Shown in pieces: positions 45,964 through 55,164 of a stretch of 64,000 nucleotides of DNA (position 1 is its first letter; each line of letters begins with the position of its first letter). The stretch lies in the NCBI GenBank assembly GCA_009783555.1, contig WRDH01000006.1, positions 1-64,000 of the forward strand, written 5' to 3'. Below the pieces are notes generated by a model. It saw nothing but the letters and a program-made list of their open reading frames with translations, did not search any database and was not told the origin of the DNA. A program made the position numbers and the translations under genes. Source of the DNA: Oscillospiraceae bacterium (lineage in GTDB: Bacteria; Bacillota; Clostridia; Oscillospirales; Oscillospiraceae).

Positions 45964-46001
45964 CATGGAAGAGGATCGGGTGTGGAGAAAGGAACAAAAC
46001 T

Positions 46002-46847
46002 TTGAAAATCATTGATGCACACGTTCATTACTCACGTATAACTTCATTTCACGAGTGTGCCATGTATACATCTTTAGTTGATTATTCCCCGCGCGGTTTT
46101 CTCGATGAGTGTAGCGAACATGAAGTTGTGAAGTCTGTTTGTATGGGTCTCGTTGAAGCAGAGTCCGGCGGATTTCCCGATAAGAATGCGTTGATGCCGA
46201 TGATAGCCGATCTGGCAGAGAACATGCCCTCGGGTATGTCTCTCTGTCTCGGTATAAACCCTCATACACTCACTGAAGGAAGCCTTGCCAAAACAGAGGA
46301 TATGTTAAAAAGCAACAACAGCGTTGTCGGCATGAAGATTTACGCAGGTTATTATCACGTTGATATTACAGATTCAATTTATGACCCTGTGTATAAACTC
46401 GCGGAAAAGTATGACAAAACAATTGTAATCCACACAGGTGAAACGTTCTCTGAAAGGGGGCGGTTAAAGTATTCTCATCCGTTGCGTGTTGATGACCTTG
46501 CGGTTGCACATCCAGATATAAGAATCGTAGCTTGTCACATGGGTGCACCGTGGGTCTTTGATGCATGTGAAGTAGCTGTAAAAAACCCGAATGTGTTCAT
46601 CGATATCTCAGGACTTCTTGTCGGGAATGCCGAATTTATCACAAACATGGCAGATACACCGCTTCTTATTGACAGATACAGGCAAGCTTTGGTATTTTTA
46701 CATAACTACGACAAAGTATTATATGGCACAGACTGGCCGCTCGTCCCAATGGGTGCATATATTGATTTCTGCAAAAAACTTATACCCGTTGAACACCACG
46801 AAAAGGTGTTCTACGATAATGCCGTACGCGTTTATAAGTTGCAATGA
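46002..46847 (+). CDS. Amidohydrolase-family metal-dependent hydrolase
   Basis: 281 aa from a TTG start at 46002 (GGAGAAAGGA upstream). A small amidohydrolase-2 type barrel: metal-binding IIDAHVHY at the N-terminus, His in TIVIHTGE, His in IVACHMGAPW, and the C-terminal catalytic Asp in VLYGTDWPLVP. These proteins hydrolyse or decarboxylate small cyclic or aromatic compounds. The substrate cannot be told here. Follows the GNAT fusion by 85 bases and is followed by another GNAT 25 bases on. Confidence 0.85.
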   Translation: MKIIDAHVHYSRITSFHECAMYTSLVDYSPRGFLDECSEHEVVKSVCMGLVEAESGGFPDKNALMPMIADLAENMPSGMSLCLGINPHTLTEGSLAKTEDMLKSNNSVVGMKIYAGYYHVDITDSIYDPVYKLAEKYDKTIVIHTGETFSERGRLKYSHPLRVDDLAVAHPDIRIVACHMGAPWVFDACEVAVKNPNVFIDISGLLVGNAEFITNMADTPLLIDRYRQALVFLHNYDKVLYGTDWPLVPMGAYIDFCKKLIPVEHHEKVFYDNAVRVYKLQ

Positions 46848-46872
46848 GAATATAAGAAGGGATAGACACACT

Positions 46873-47337
46873 ATGATAACATTACAAAAAATAACCTCGG
46901 AGAACTGCTTTGACATCTGCGATTTGGAGGCGGATGAAAGGTTTGTTGCACCAAATGAAGACAGCTTGATTGAAGCTTATGCAAACTTTGTCGAAAACGG
47001 GCACGGTCCGGTTGCATTCGGAATTTACCACGATGAAACTCCTGTGGGATTTATAATGGCAGAGTATTGCGATGGTGAGGAATGCAACAACGGTGAGCCG
47101 TACTACTACCTCTGGCGTTTGATGATAGACAACACCTTTCAAGGTAGAGGTTATGGCAAAGCAGCATTGGAGTTGTTTTTGGAAGTGATTAGAACATTTC
47201 CGCTGGGCAAAGCAACGAAAATGTTAACTTCCGTAGTACCGGAAAATGTCCCCGCAACAAGGCTCTATGAAAGCCTGGGGTTCGTAAAAACCGGTGTAAT
47301 GTTTGATGAAGAAGAAGGCATGGAGTTGGTGCTATAA
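46873..47337 (+). CDS. GNAT acetyltransferase, spermine/spermidine-type (BltD-like)
   Basis: 154 aa from ATG 46873; the longer frame back to 46591 overlaps the amidohydrolase gene. [20 protein letters not shown] contains the acetyl-CoA loop and the Leu-Trp-Arg-x-Met-Ile-Asp block typical of BltD/PaiA polyamine acetyltransferases. [20 protein letters not shown] is the usual C-terminal end. AGAAGG about 17 bases before the start is distant for an RBS. Converges with copA, overlapping its end by six bases. Confidence 0.8.
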   Translation: MITLQKITSENCFDICDLEADERFVAPNEDSLIEAYANFVENGHGPVAFGIYHDETPVGFIMAEYCDGEECNNGEPYYYLWRLMIDNTFQGRGYGKAALELFLEVIRTFPLGKATKMLTSVVPENVPATRLYESLGFVKTGVMFDEEEGMELVL

Positions 47338-49653
47338 ATGCAGCCTCTTAATTCGCAGCACATTCAGTAAAACGGATATAGAGCTGAATGCCATTGCGAG
47401 AGCGGCTATCATCGGGTTTAACAAGGGGCCGCCGAAGAGGTACAGCACTCCTGCGGCGATTGGGATTCCCGCGATGTTGTAAGCAAACGCCCAAAATAGG
47501 TTTTGCTTTATATTTCTCATGGTTCTTTTGCTCAGATATATCGCCCCGGCAACACCGTGCAGGTCATCGCGCATGAGGACTATTTCTGCAGATTCTATCG
47601 CAACATCCGTGCCTCCGCCCAGTGCTATCCCTATATCAGCCTGCACAAGCGCGGGCGCATCATTTATTCCATCGCCAACCATTGCTAGTATTTTTGGGCA
47701 CTTACGCAACCCAAAATCCATTTTTCCTTGATTTTGCAACTCTTTGATTTTGTCCGCTTTATCCTGCGGCAAAACCTCCGCCAATACACTTTCGATACCT
47801 ACTTGTTTTGCGACTGCTTCTGCGGTGCGGCTGTTGTCGCCAGTTATCATAACGACTTCAATACCCATTTCTTTTAACCGCTCAATCGCGGCTTTGCTCG
47901 AAGGCTTTATAATGTCGGCAACGGCTATCATGGCCTCGAGGTTTCCGTCAATTGCCAGATACATAGGTGTTTTTCCCTCGTTTTCCAAATTTCCTAGGTC
48001 GGTATCATAGGCTGTGAGGTCAATTTTATTGTTATCCATAAGCATTTTGTTACCAATCAGGATGTTCTTGCTCTCAATGACAGCTATTATTCCCTGCCCT
48101 GTCACGGATTCAAAGCTATCAGGCTCTGACAGTTTACCAAGTTCTTCCATGCCATAAGCAACAATTGCTTCGCCCAGAGGGTGTTCGGAGTGTCTTTCGG
48201 CACTTGCTGCCAACAATAGAATCTCACTTTTATCATATCTGCCTTTTGTAATTATGTCGGTTACATATGGTTTTCCTATGGTAACAGTCCCTGTTTTGTC
48301 AAGAACGACGATATTTATTTTATGTGCGATTTCCAGGGATTCTCCCCCTTTTATCAAAATCCCGTTTTCTGCGCCTTTACCTGTGCCGACCATAACTGCG
48401 GTCGGTGTCGCAAGCCCCAATGCGCATGGACAAGCGATAAGTAAAACAGATACCACAACTACCATGACAAACGCCATGTTATATCCTGCAAAAAACCATG
48501 CAAGCCCTGCAATTATGGCTATAGCGAGTACGGCGTAAGCGAAGTACCCTGATATCGTATCGGCAATTCTTGCTATCGGTGCTTTTGAATTTTGCGCGTC
48601 TTCAACGAGCTTTACAATCCGGGCTAATACAGTATCTTTACCAATCTTTGTGGCTTCGTACTTTATAGAGCCGTTTTTATTTATGCTTGCTCCTACAACA
48701 TTGTCGCCTTCCTTTTTGTCAACAGGCATGCTCTCGCCCGTCAACATCGACTCGTCAACACTGGTTGTACCTTGCACGACAATGCCGTCGACAGGCAGTT
48801 TTTCACCCGGTTTTACCAATACGATATCTCCGACCATTACGTCCTCGATAGGAACAACAAGCTCCGTGCCGTTTTTTATGATGGTAGCGGTTTTTGGGGA
48901 TAGCCCGATCAGTGTTTTGATTGCTTCTGAAGTGCTGCCTTTGGTTTTAGCTTCAAGATATTTTCCCAGAACAATCAAAGTCAATATTACAGCAACGGTT
49001 TCAAAGTAAAACTGATTACGCTCCATAAAAACCATTTCTTCCATTGTGGCGGCTAAAGATGTGCCTATTAGAAAAAAGTTTTCTATAGTAATATACAGGC
49101 TAAACAGAAATGCAACCATTGTACCTTTGGCTATGAGTGAATCCATGTTTGCCGCTCCTGTGAACAGAGCGCGAAAACCCCTTATGAAAATGCCTCTGTT
49201 GAGCCACATTACCGGAAGTACGGCAATTAATTGAATCAAACCGTTCCAGCTCGGATAGTTCAGAGGGTCGAGGTTTTCCGGCAATACATTCCATCCCAGT
49301 GAAAGAAAGGTCATCGGCACCATTGAAAAAGTGAACAGCGGAATGGTGATTATTAACGACCATTTAAAGGCAAACCACAACGCTTTTTGTTCATCTTCTT
49401 TGCGTTTTGTCATGGCTTCGACTTCATTTGTCCCGCTTTCCTCGGGCAAATAGACGGAAAAGCCTGTGCTTTTTATCGCTGCGGTGATTGTGACAATGCT
49501 GACGATGTGTTCATCGAACTCGACTTTAAGCTTCTCGGTGCTGAGATTGACAACGCCTGTTTTTACGCCATCAAGCTTGTTCACAATACGCTCTATATTA
49601 CTTGCACATGCGGCACATTTCATACCACCGATACCGATAATAACACTTTCCAT
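47332..49653 (-). CDS. copA: Copper-translocating P-type ATPase
   Basis: 773 aa P1B-ATPase. One N-terminal heavy-metal domain with the CxxC pair C13/C16 in [15 protein letters not shown]; eight membrane helices; actuator motif [11 protein letters not shown]; the transmembrane metal site [10 protein letters not shown] near residue 408; phosphorylation Asp in [11 protein letters not shown] near 452; [10 protein letters not shown], and [10 protein letters not shown] in the ATP domain. The CPC motif predicts copper(I) or silver export. No CsoR, CopY or CopZ gene lies next to it, so its regulation is not visible. Confidence 0.93.
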   Translation of the reverse strand: MESVIIGIGGMKCAACASNIERIVNKLDGVKTGVVNLSTEKLKVEFDEHIVSIVTITAAIKSTGFSVYLPEESGTNEVEAMTKRKEDEQKALWFAFKWSLIITIPLFTFSMVPMTFLSLGWNVLPENLDPLNYPSWNGLIQLIAVLPVMWLNRGIFIRGFRALFTGAANMDSLIAKGTMVAFLFSLYITIENFFLIGTSLAATMEEMVFMERNQFYFETVAVILTLIVLGKYLEAKTKGSTSEAIKTLIGLSPKTATIIKNGTELVVPIEDVMVGDIVLVKPGEKLPVDGIVVQGTTSVDESMLTGESMPVDKKEGDNVVGASINKNGSIKYEATKIGKDTVLARIVKLVEDAQNSKAPIARIADTISGYFAYAVLAIAIIAGLAWFFAGYNMAFVMVVVVSVLLIACPCALGLATPTAVMVGTGKGAENGILIKGGESLEIAHKINIVVLDKTGTVTIGKPYVTDIITKGRYDKSEILLLAASAERHSEHPLGEAIVAYGMEELGKLSEPDSFESVTGQGIIAVIESKNILIGNKMLMDNNKIDLTAYDTDLGNLENEGKTPMYLAIDGNLEAMIAVADIIKPSSKAAIERLKEMGIEVVMITGDNSRTAEAVAKQVGIESVLAEVLPQDKADKIKELQNQGKMDFGLRKCPKILAMVGDGINDAPALVQADIGIALGGGTDVAIESAEIVLMRDDLHGVAGAIYLSKRTMRNIKQNLFWAFAYNIAGIPIAAGVLYLFGGPLLNPMIAALAMAFSSISVLLNVLRIKRLHL

Positions 49654-49694
49654 GGGAAATCACCTTTATTTTTTTGATTTTACATAAACACAGG

Positions 49695-49721
49695 AACACA
49701 GGGGGACGGTTCTCTTGTGTT
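49695..49721. repeat. Hairpin repeat, AACACA stem variant
   Basis: AACACA, loop GGGGGACGGTTCTCT, TGTGTT. The loop is conserved while both stem arms have changed together. Located between divergent copA and the MATE gene. Confidence 0.9.
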
Positions 49722-49744
49722 AATTATACCTATTACGTGTATTA

Positions 49745-49774
49745 TTGCAAGCACATAGTTTTCTATGATATACT
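49745..49774 (+). promoter_or_regulatory. Putative promoter of the MATE gene
   Basis: TTGCAA (49745-49750), 18 bases, TATACT (49769-49774), 29 bases before the start codon. Confidence 0.5.
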
Positions 49775-49803
49775 GTAACAATATTGATAGTGGCAGGTGG
49801 GTA

Positions 49804-51198
49804 ATGCGACGATTATATAAGCGGTTTTCCGCAGTGGATATGACAGAAGGGGCACCTTGGAAAAAGTTGCTGCTGTTTACTATTCCTCTGCTGATAGGCA
49901 ACGTTTTTCAACAATTATACAGTACCGTGGATGCGTTTTTTTTGGGTAGATACGTAGGAGACAACGCGCTTGCGGCTATCGGCGGCTCTATGCCTATATT
50001 CTTTTTAATACTTATGTTGAGCATGGGTGTCGCAATGGGTGCCGGTATTATGGCGTCACAATATTTTGGCGCAAAAAGTCGTGAAGACCTCTCCCATACA
50101 ATAGGAACAGCCATCACGCTAACTGCGGTCGTAGGTATTTTTATCACTGTTTTCGGACCGTTGCTGACGAGACGGGTATTGATACTTTTGGATACTCCGG
50201 AAGTGATTCTTGATGATGCTACACTATACATGAATGTTTTGCTCTGGGGTATTTTAGGTGTCGCATACTTTAATATGCTTTCGGGATTACTGCGCGGGCT
50301 TGGTGAAGCTATTGCTCCACTGCTCTATTTAATAATCACTTGTCTGTTGAATATAGCTCTCAACTTTCTTTTCATCGTTATTCTAAGATTCGGTGTATTC
50401 GGAGCGGCAATCGGAACAGTAATGGCTCAGGTATTCAGCAGTATATTATGCTTAAGAAAACTCATGCAAATGCGTGATGTTTTTGATATGGGGTGGCGCT
50501 TTCTTCTGCCAAAAAAGAAGTATGTAACCCAAGTTCTCAAGCTTGGCGTTCCGACCGGAGCGTCTCAGGCGATATTTGCCATAGCCATGATGATTACCCA
50601 ACCGCTTGTGAATGGTTTCGGAGAAATGTTTATGGCTGTAAACGTAATTGTTATGAGAATTGACGGTTTTGTCATGATGCCGATTTTTTCATTCGGCAAC
50701 GCTATGATGGTGTACACCGGGCAAAATGTCGGTGCGGAAAAAATGGACAGGGTAAATCAAGGTGTGAAGCAGTGTATGCGGATATCGGTGGGAACTGCGA
50801 TTGTGTTGGTTGCCATTATTCTAATTTTCGGGCGATATGTTGCAGGGTGGTTTACCGATACACAAGACGTAATTAATCTAACAATGCGAATGCTCTGGAT
50901 TTTAGCGTTCGGGTATATTACGTTTTCAGCGAGCAATGTGCTTTGGGGACTGATTCGGGGAGCGGGAGATGCGATATCGCCGTTATGGGCATCGGTAATA
51001 AACTCGGTAATAATAAGGCTTCCGAGCGCATATTTACTTGTGTATTTAATGGGCCGTCCCGATGCGCTCATGTACTCCCTGGTGATATCATGGACATTCG
51101 GACTGATTTTTGCGATAATTATATTCAGAATAGGAAAATGGCGCACAAAGGGCTTGGTGCATAAGGTGGTGTTAGAAGAGCCTGAAAGCGCGGGATAA
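49804..51198 (+). CDS. MATE-family multidrug/sodium exporter
   Basis: 464 aa from ATG 49804 (MRRLYKRFSAVDMTEGAPWK; GGCAGGTGGG upstream). Twelve membrane helices in two similar halves. N-terminal LLLFTIPLLIGNVFQQLYST then VDAFFLGRYVG is the MATE signature (fold half 1); LKLGVPTGASQAIFAIAMMI opens half 2. NorM/MepA-like cation-coupled efflux pump; substrates unknown. Converges with polA. Confidence 0.9.
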   Translation: MRRLYKRFSAVDMTEGAPWKKLLLFTIPLLIGNVFQQLYSTVDAFFLGRYVGDNALAAIGGSMPIFFLILMLSMGVAMGAGIMASQYFGAKSREDLSHTIGTAITLTAVVGIFITVFGPLLTRRVLILLDTPEVILDDATLYMNVLLWGILGVAYFNMLSGLLRGLGEAIAPLLYLIITCLLNIALNFLFIVILRFGVFGAAIGTVMAQVFSSILCLRKLMQMRDVFDMGWRFLLPKKKYVTQVLKLGVPTGASQAIFAIAMMITQPLVNGFGEMFMAVNVIVMRIDGFVMMPIFSFGNAMMVYTGQNVGAEKMDRVNQGVKQCMRISVGTAIVLVAIILIFGRYVAGWFTDTQDVINLTMRMLWILAFGYITFSASNVLWGLIRGAGDAISPLWASVINSVIIRLPSAYLLVYLMGRPDALMYSLVISWTFGLIFAIIIFRIGKWRTKGLVHKVVLEEPESAG

Positions 51199-51205
51199 AG
51201 ACAAC

Positions 51206-51228
51206 GGGCGACCGGGGGCGGTCGGCCC
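51206..51228. repeat. GC-rich inverted repeat between convergent MATE and polA genes
   Basis: GGGCGACCG-GGGG-CGGTCGGCCC, one extra G in the right arm. It may act as a two-way transcription barrier, but lacks a T tract. Confidence 0.6.
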
Positions 51229-53865
51229 CTACTTTGCGTCGTACCAGCTCTTGCCTATGCGCGTTTCGGCGACGAGCGGCACAGATAATTTTGCCGCGTT
51301 TTCCATTTCGTCACGCAGTATTGTACTTACAGCTTTCGCTTCATGTTCGGGGCATTCAACTATGAGTTCGTCGTGTACTTGTAGAATGAGTTTGCCTGTT
51401 AAGCCTTCTGCGTGAAGCCGGGTTGCAGCGTTTATCATTGCTATCTTCATTATATCAGCCGCCGTGCCTTGTATCGGCATATTCAAAGCAACTCTCTCGC
51501 CGAAGGAGCGGGTATTGAAGTTGTGGGATTTTAGTTCGGGCAGATACCTGCGGCGACCGAAGAGTGTGCTGACATAGCCGAGTTCTTTTGCGCTTCTTAC
51601 AATCTCTGTCATGTATTCCCGAACGCCTGAATACTTTTCAAGATAGTTGTCAATATAAGCCTTTGCTTCTTTAGGTGTTACGCCGATGTCATTTGCGAGA
51701 GAAAACGCAGAGATTCCATATACAATACCGAAATTGACAGCTTTTGACTGAGAACGTTGCACGGAGGTCACTTGCTCAATAGGCACACCGAATACCTGTG
51801 AAGCTGTCACGGTATGGATGTCCTCGCCTTGTTCAAATGCTTTGAGCATAACAGGGTCATTTGCGATGTGTGCCAGTAAGCGTAGTTCTATTTGCGAATA
51901 ATCGGCATCGACAAGTACGTTTCCTTCCGCAGCAACGAACATTTTACGGATTTCTCCGCCTATTTCTTTTCTTATAGGTATGTTTTGCAAATTCGGCTCC
52001 GTTGAGGACAAACGCCCCGTTGCGGTAACTGTCATTTGAAAGTGCGTGTGTATACGCCCGTCATTGCTGATTACCTTAACCAACCCGTCGGCATATGTGG
52101 ATTTAAGCTTTGAAAGCTCTCTGTAATCCTTTATAAGCCCTATAATCGGGTGCTTTCCAAGCAAGCTGTCGAGCACCTCAACATTAGTGGAATAACCGGT
52201 TTTTGTTTTCTTTGGAGCGGGGAGCATAAGCTTTTCAAAGAGAATAACCCCGAGTTGCTTAGGGGAATTAATGTTAAATGTTTCGTGGGCGAGATCGAAG
52301 ATTTGCTTCTCCGTTTCAGAAATGCTCTTTGCTAACGATTCTCCAAAGCTTATAAGTGAGTCTTTATCCACAAGAAATCCTACATGCTCCATTTCTGCAA
52401 GGACACGGCATAGAGGCAGTTCGATATCATAATAAAGTTTTTCGAGTACCATTTCCTTTAGTTTATTATCCAGTGCGGTTTTCAATAATCCGATAGCAAA
52501 TGCCTCTTCTGCAAAGGGTTTACCCGGGTCTGCAAGCATTGACATTTGCCCGCCCTCTTCGTCATTTTCTCCCGGAGTATAACCGCAGTACTGTTCGGAT
52601 ATACGAGAAATGCTGTAATTACTGTCGGTAGGAGATACCAGATATGCTGCCAACGCAGTGTCAAAAATCCATCCGTCGGTATCAATTCCGCGTTCAAGGC
52701 AGGTTCTCATAATATCCTTGACATCATGCCCGGCTTTTTTAACCGCGCTGCTCAAAAGAACCTTGAGCGCTCTGTCAAAATCCGGAGTCTCTCCGCGGCG
52801 CAGCAGGAACACATCAAGACCCTGTGTTCCCACGCTTATCGCAATGCTGTCGAGATAGTCCGTATTAAACCTTACGGCAACGAAATCGGCGTTTTTCGCA
52901 TTTTCAAGCAGTTTTGCACAATCATCACCGGATGTAACATCTGCCACGTCGGGTGCAGTAATTACCATTGATGATGCGCCGGAGCCGCTAGCCGGCGGTT
53001 TTAATCTGAACTTATCTATAAATTGTATAAACCTAAGCCGTTTAAATATCTCATATAACTTATCATTGTCAACTTCCTTGCAGATACTGTCTTGGATATT
53101 GAAGTCAAAAGGTACATCAACACATATCTCCGCAAGCTCATAGGACAGATCTGCATTCTTTTGTCCTGTCTCAAGCTTTTTGCGTAGAGTCTCTTTTATA
53201 TCAAGATTATCCAGGTTGCCGTAAATTTCGGTTATTGTTCCAAACCTTTGCACAAGATCCATAGCTGTCTTTTCACCGACTCCCGCTACACCGGGAATGT
53301 TATCGGATGAATCTCCCATCAATGCTTTTAAGTCAACCATTTTTGCAGGTTCAAAACCGTATTCTTTGAAAAACGCGTCGGGGGTATAATCATTAGTTTC
53401 CGTCTGCCCGCCACGGGTTTTTATATGCTTTACCCGGATCCGCTCCGTAACCAACTGTAAAGAATCTTTATCCCCCGTTACGATAATGCATTCGCAATCC
53501 TCTTCCTCGCAGCGCTTTGCAAGAGTTCCAAGCAGATCGTCGGCTTCCCACCCCGCAAGCTCAAAGCGAGTAATGTTCATTGCATCGAGGACATCTTTTA
53601 ATATCGGCATTTGAACAGCAAGCTCATCAGGCATGCCTTTTCTGTGAGCTTTGTATTCCTCGTAACGCTCATGCCGGAAAGTTGGTGCAGGCAAATCGAA
53701 AGTTACACATATCGCATCGGGGGATTCTTCGTTAATCAATCGCTGCAAAATAGCAATAAAGCCGTACACCGCATTAGTCGGTGTGCCGTCACTTGCCGAT
53801 AAATGCCTGATTCCATAAAAAGCACGGTTTACAATACTGTTCCCGTCAATAGCCATAAGCTTCAA
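51229..53865 (-). CDS. polA: DNA polymerase I
   Basis: 878 aa from a TTG at 53865 (MKLMAIDGNSIVNRAFYGIR), with AAAGGGGTG seven bases upstream. Clostridial PolA proteins start this way; a GTG at 53874 and the open frame to 53931 fit less well. The 5'-nuclease domain (1-~290) has DGNSIVNRAFYGI, ELAGWEADDLLGTLA, VTGDKDSLQLV and GDSSDNIPGVAGVGEKTA. The central 3'-5' exonuclease region keeps the fold, but the first motif reads FVAVRFNTD with no DxE pair, so proofreading is probably lost, as in many Bacillota. Polymerase motifs: DADYSQIELRLLAHI, RSQSKAVNFGIVYGIS and QVHDELIVE. Confidence 0.95.
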   Translation of the reverse strand: MKLMAIDGNSIVNRAFYGIRHLSASDGTPTNAVYGFIAILQRLINEESPDAICVTFDLPAPTFRHERYEEYKAHRKGMPDELAVQMPILKDVLDAMNITRFELAGWEADDLLGTLAKRCEEEDCECIIVTGDKDSLQLVTERIRVKHIKTRGGQTETNDYTPDAFFKEYGFEPAKMVDLKALMGDSSDNIPGVAGVGEKTAMDLVQRFGTITEIYGNLDNLDIKETLRKKLETGQKNADLSYELAEICVDVPFDFNIQDSICKEVDNDKLYEIFKRLRFIQFIDKFRLKPPASGSGASSMVITAPDVADVTSGDDCAKLLENAKNADFVAVRFNTDYLDSIAISVGTQGLDVFLLRRGETPDFDRALKVLLSSAVKKAGHDVKDIMRTCLERGIDTDGWIFDTALAAYLVSPTDSNYSISRISEQYCGYTPGENDEEGGQMSMLADPGKPFAEEAFAIGLLKTALDNKLKEMVLEKLYYDIELPLCRVLAEMEHVGFLVDKDSLISFGESLAKSISETEKQIFDLAHETFNINSPKQLGVILFEKLMLPAPKKTKTGYSTNVEVLDSLLGKHPIIGLIKDYRELSKLKSTYADGLVKVISNDGRIHTHFQMTVTATGRLSSTEPNLQNIPIRKEIGGEIRKMFVAAEGNVLVDADYSQIELRLLAHIANDPVMLKAFEQGEDIHTVTASQVFGVPIEQVTSVQRSQSKAVNFGIVYGISAFSLANDIGVTPKEAKAYIDNYLEKYSGVREYMTEIVRSAKELGYVSTLFGRRRYLPELKSHNFNTRSFGERVALNMPIQGTAADIMKIAMINAATRLHAEGLTGKLILQVHDELIVECPEHEAKAVSTILRDEMENAAKLSVPLVAETRIGKSWYDAK

Positions 53866-53902
53866 GAGCTTCACCCCTTTGTAAATTTGATATAGCGAAC
53901 AA

Positions 53903-53931
53903 AGTATATCTGTTTTGCCGGGTAAACGCAA
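53903..53931 (-). promoter_or_regulatory. polA promoter
   Basis: On the minus strand TTGCGT (53926-53931), 17 bases, TATACT (53903-53908). Beyond it, 53932-54229 is AT-rich with two direct repeats of GTTTATAGGAG (near 53982 and 54000); no gene or convincing promoter seen. Confidence 0.55.
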
Positions 53932-54229
53932 TAAGGGGACGCGAAAAATCCCTGCGTTTACTTTGGAAAGACAAGGAAAGAGTTTATAGGAGACGCAAAG
54001 TTTATAGGAGGTATAAAATCAGTAAAAAAACCTATCACCTTTTCGTGTAGAAGATTTCTTTAGTAAGTTGTAAATTTTGCAATTTGCAATTATGTTTTTT
54101 GTTAAAACACAACTTTTTTCACCCGGTTTTCTACAATCGAACGTTTATTGCACAAGCTTTTTTCTTATGCTACTTTAGTTTGACCACAAAGGAAAACTGT
54201 GGATTTAAATTGCTTTCGGAGGTAGATTT

Positions 54230-55126
54230 ATGAGAATTATTCGATGGAATGGATTATCATCCGGTGACTCCATGAAAGGGCTTTTTATTGTTTGTGTTGT
54301 GCTGTTCATTATTTTTGCTCTTATGGCTTTAACATTGATAACTGCTTCCGCTGCAAATGCTTGCCCAAACTGCGGCGGAACCGGAGAGCCGACAGGTGCT
54401 TTTTGTATTTTATGCGATTCTTGCGGATCGTGTACCGGATGCGGATACGCTTGCATCGAATGTTGTAGTGGCGGACGCAGATGCGGAGAGTGCTGCTGTG
54501 AACATTGCGGAGATTTATGCGGCTTCTGCGGCGGATGTATTGAATGCGGGCATGGATGCGATCCCGCGTGTCCCGACTGCGGAGATTCTCCTGTTGAGAG
54601 CAGATCGTCATATTATCGGAACATAATGGATATTGAGGATGACCCGCTGCCGATGTTTAATATATTTGGCATGCCAATTTTCTTTTTTGCCCCTATCGGT
54701 ATGCCTGCTTGGGCAATATTAAGTGTTCTGCTAACTATTGTCGGGATCATACTTTCTATAATAACAATATTACGTGCCGTTAACCAAAAAAAGACAGAGA
54801 ACAAAAATGTTGACAATCAGTGCTCTGCAATGGTTCGCAATGTTGATAGTTTTAATAATGATGTCTTCGTTGACCTTATTAAACATAAGGAAAAATACAA
54901 TAATAAACGTAGGCTTGGAGCACTCATATCGATGTATGTCCTCAGTATTGGTGCGTTGATTTTTTTACTTATTGTTCAGGACTTCAGAGGTGTCGCAGCT
55001 CTTTTGGATCGCTGGGTCTTCATACATGTAATTTTATTCGCAGGTGTTGTTATTTGCAATAGGCTTGTTTTTCGGAAATACGATAATATTCACGAAAACC
55101 GCATACCGGCGAAATCTTCATTGTGA
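54230..55126 (+). CDS. Cysteine-cluster membrane protein, first of a pair
   Basis: 298 aa, ATG with CGGAGG seven to eight bases upstream. An N-terminal export helix (GLFIVCVVLFIIFALMALTL) is followed by 22 Cys in about 75 residues: ACPNCGG, FCILCDSCGSCTGCGYACIE, CCSGGRRCGECCCEHCGDLC, GFCGGCIECGHGCDPACPDC. Two or three further membrane helices (residues ~162-182, ~235-255, ~265-285) enclose a charged soluble part. The Cys block is closely related to that of the next gene's product. It could bind metal or clusters, or be a disulfide-dense surface module. I know of no matching family, and the short CxxC spacings argue against a chance reading frame. Confidence 0.6.
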   Translation: MRIIRWNGLSSGDSMKGLFIVCVVLFIIFALMALTLITASAANACPNCGGTGEPTGAFCILCDSCGSCTGCGYACIECCSGGRRCGECCCEHCGDLCGFCGGCIECGHGCDPACPDCGDSPVESRSSYYRNIMDIEDDPLPMFNIFGMPIFFFAPIGMPAWAILSVLLTIVGIILSIITILRAVNQKKTENKNVDNQCSAMVRNVDSFNNDVFVDLIKHKEKYNNKRRLGALISMYVLSIGALIFLLIVQDFRGVAALLDRWVFIHVILFAGVVICNRLVFRKYDNIHENRIPAKSSL

Positions 55127-55164
55127 ACACAAAACACCAAAAATATTATTGGAGGAATCTATAA

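Noticed and set aside
53932-54229. Additional small gene or RNA between polA and the Cys-rich gene
   Set aside because: AT-rich, with short direct repeats only; no frame with RBS and no convincing fold.
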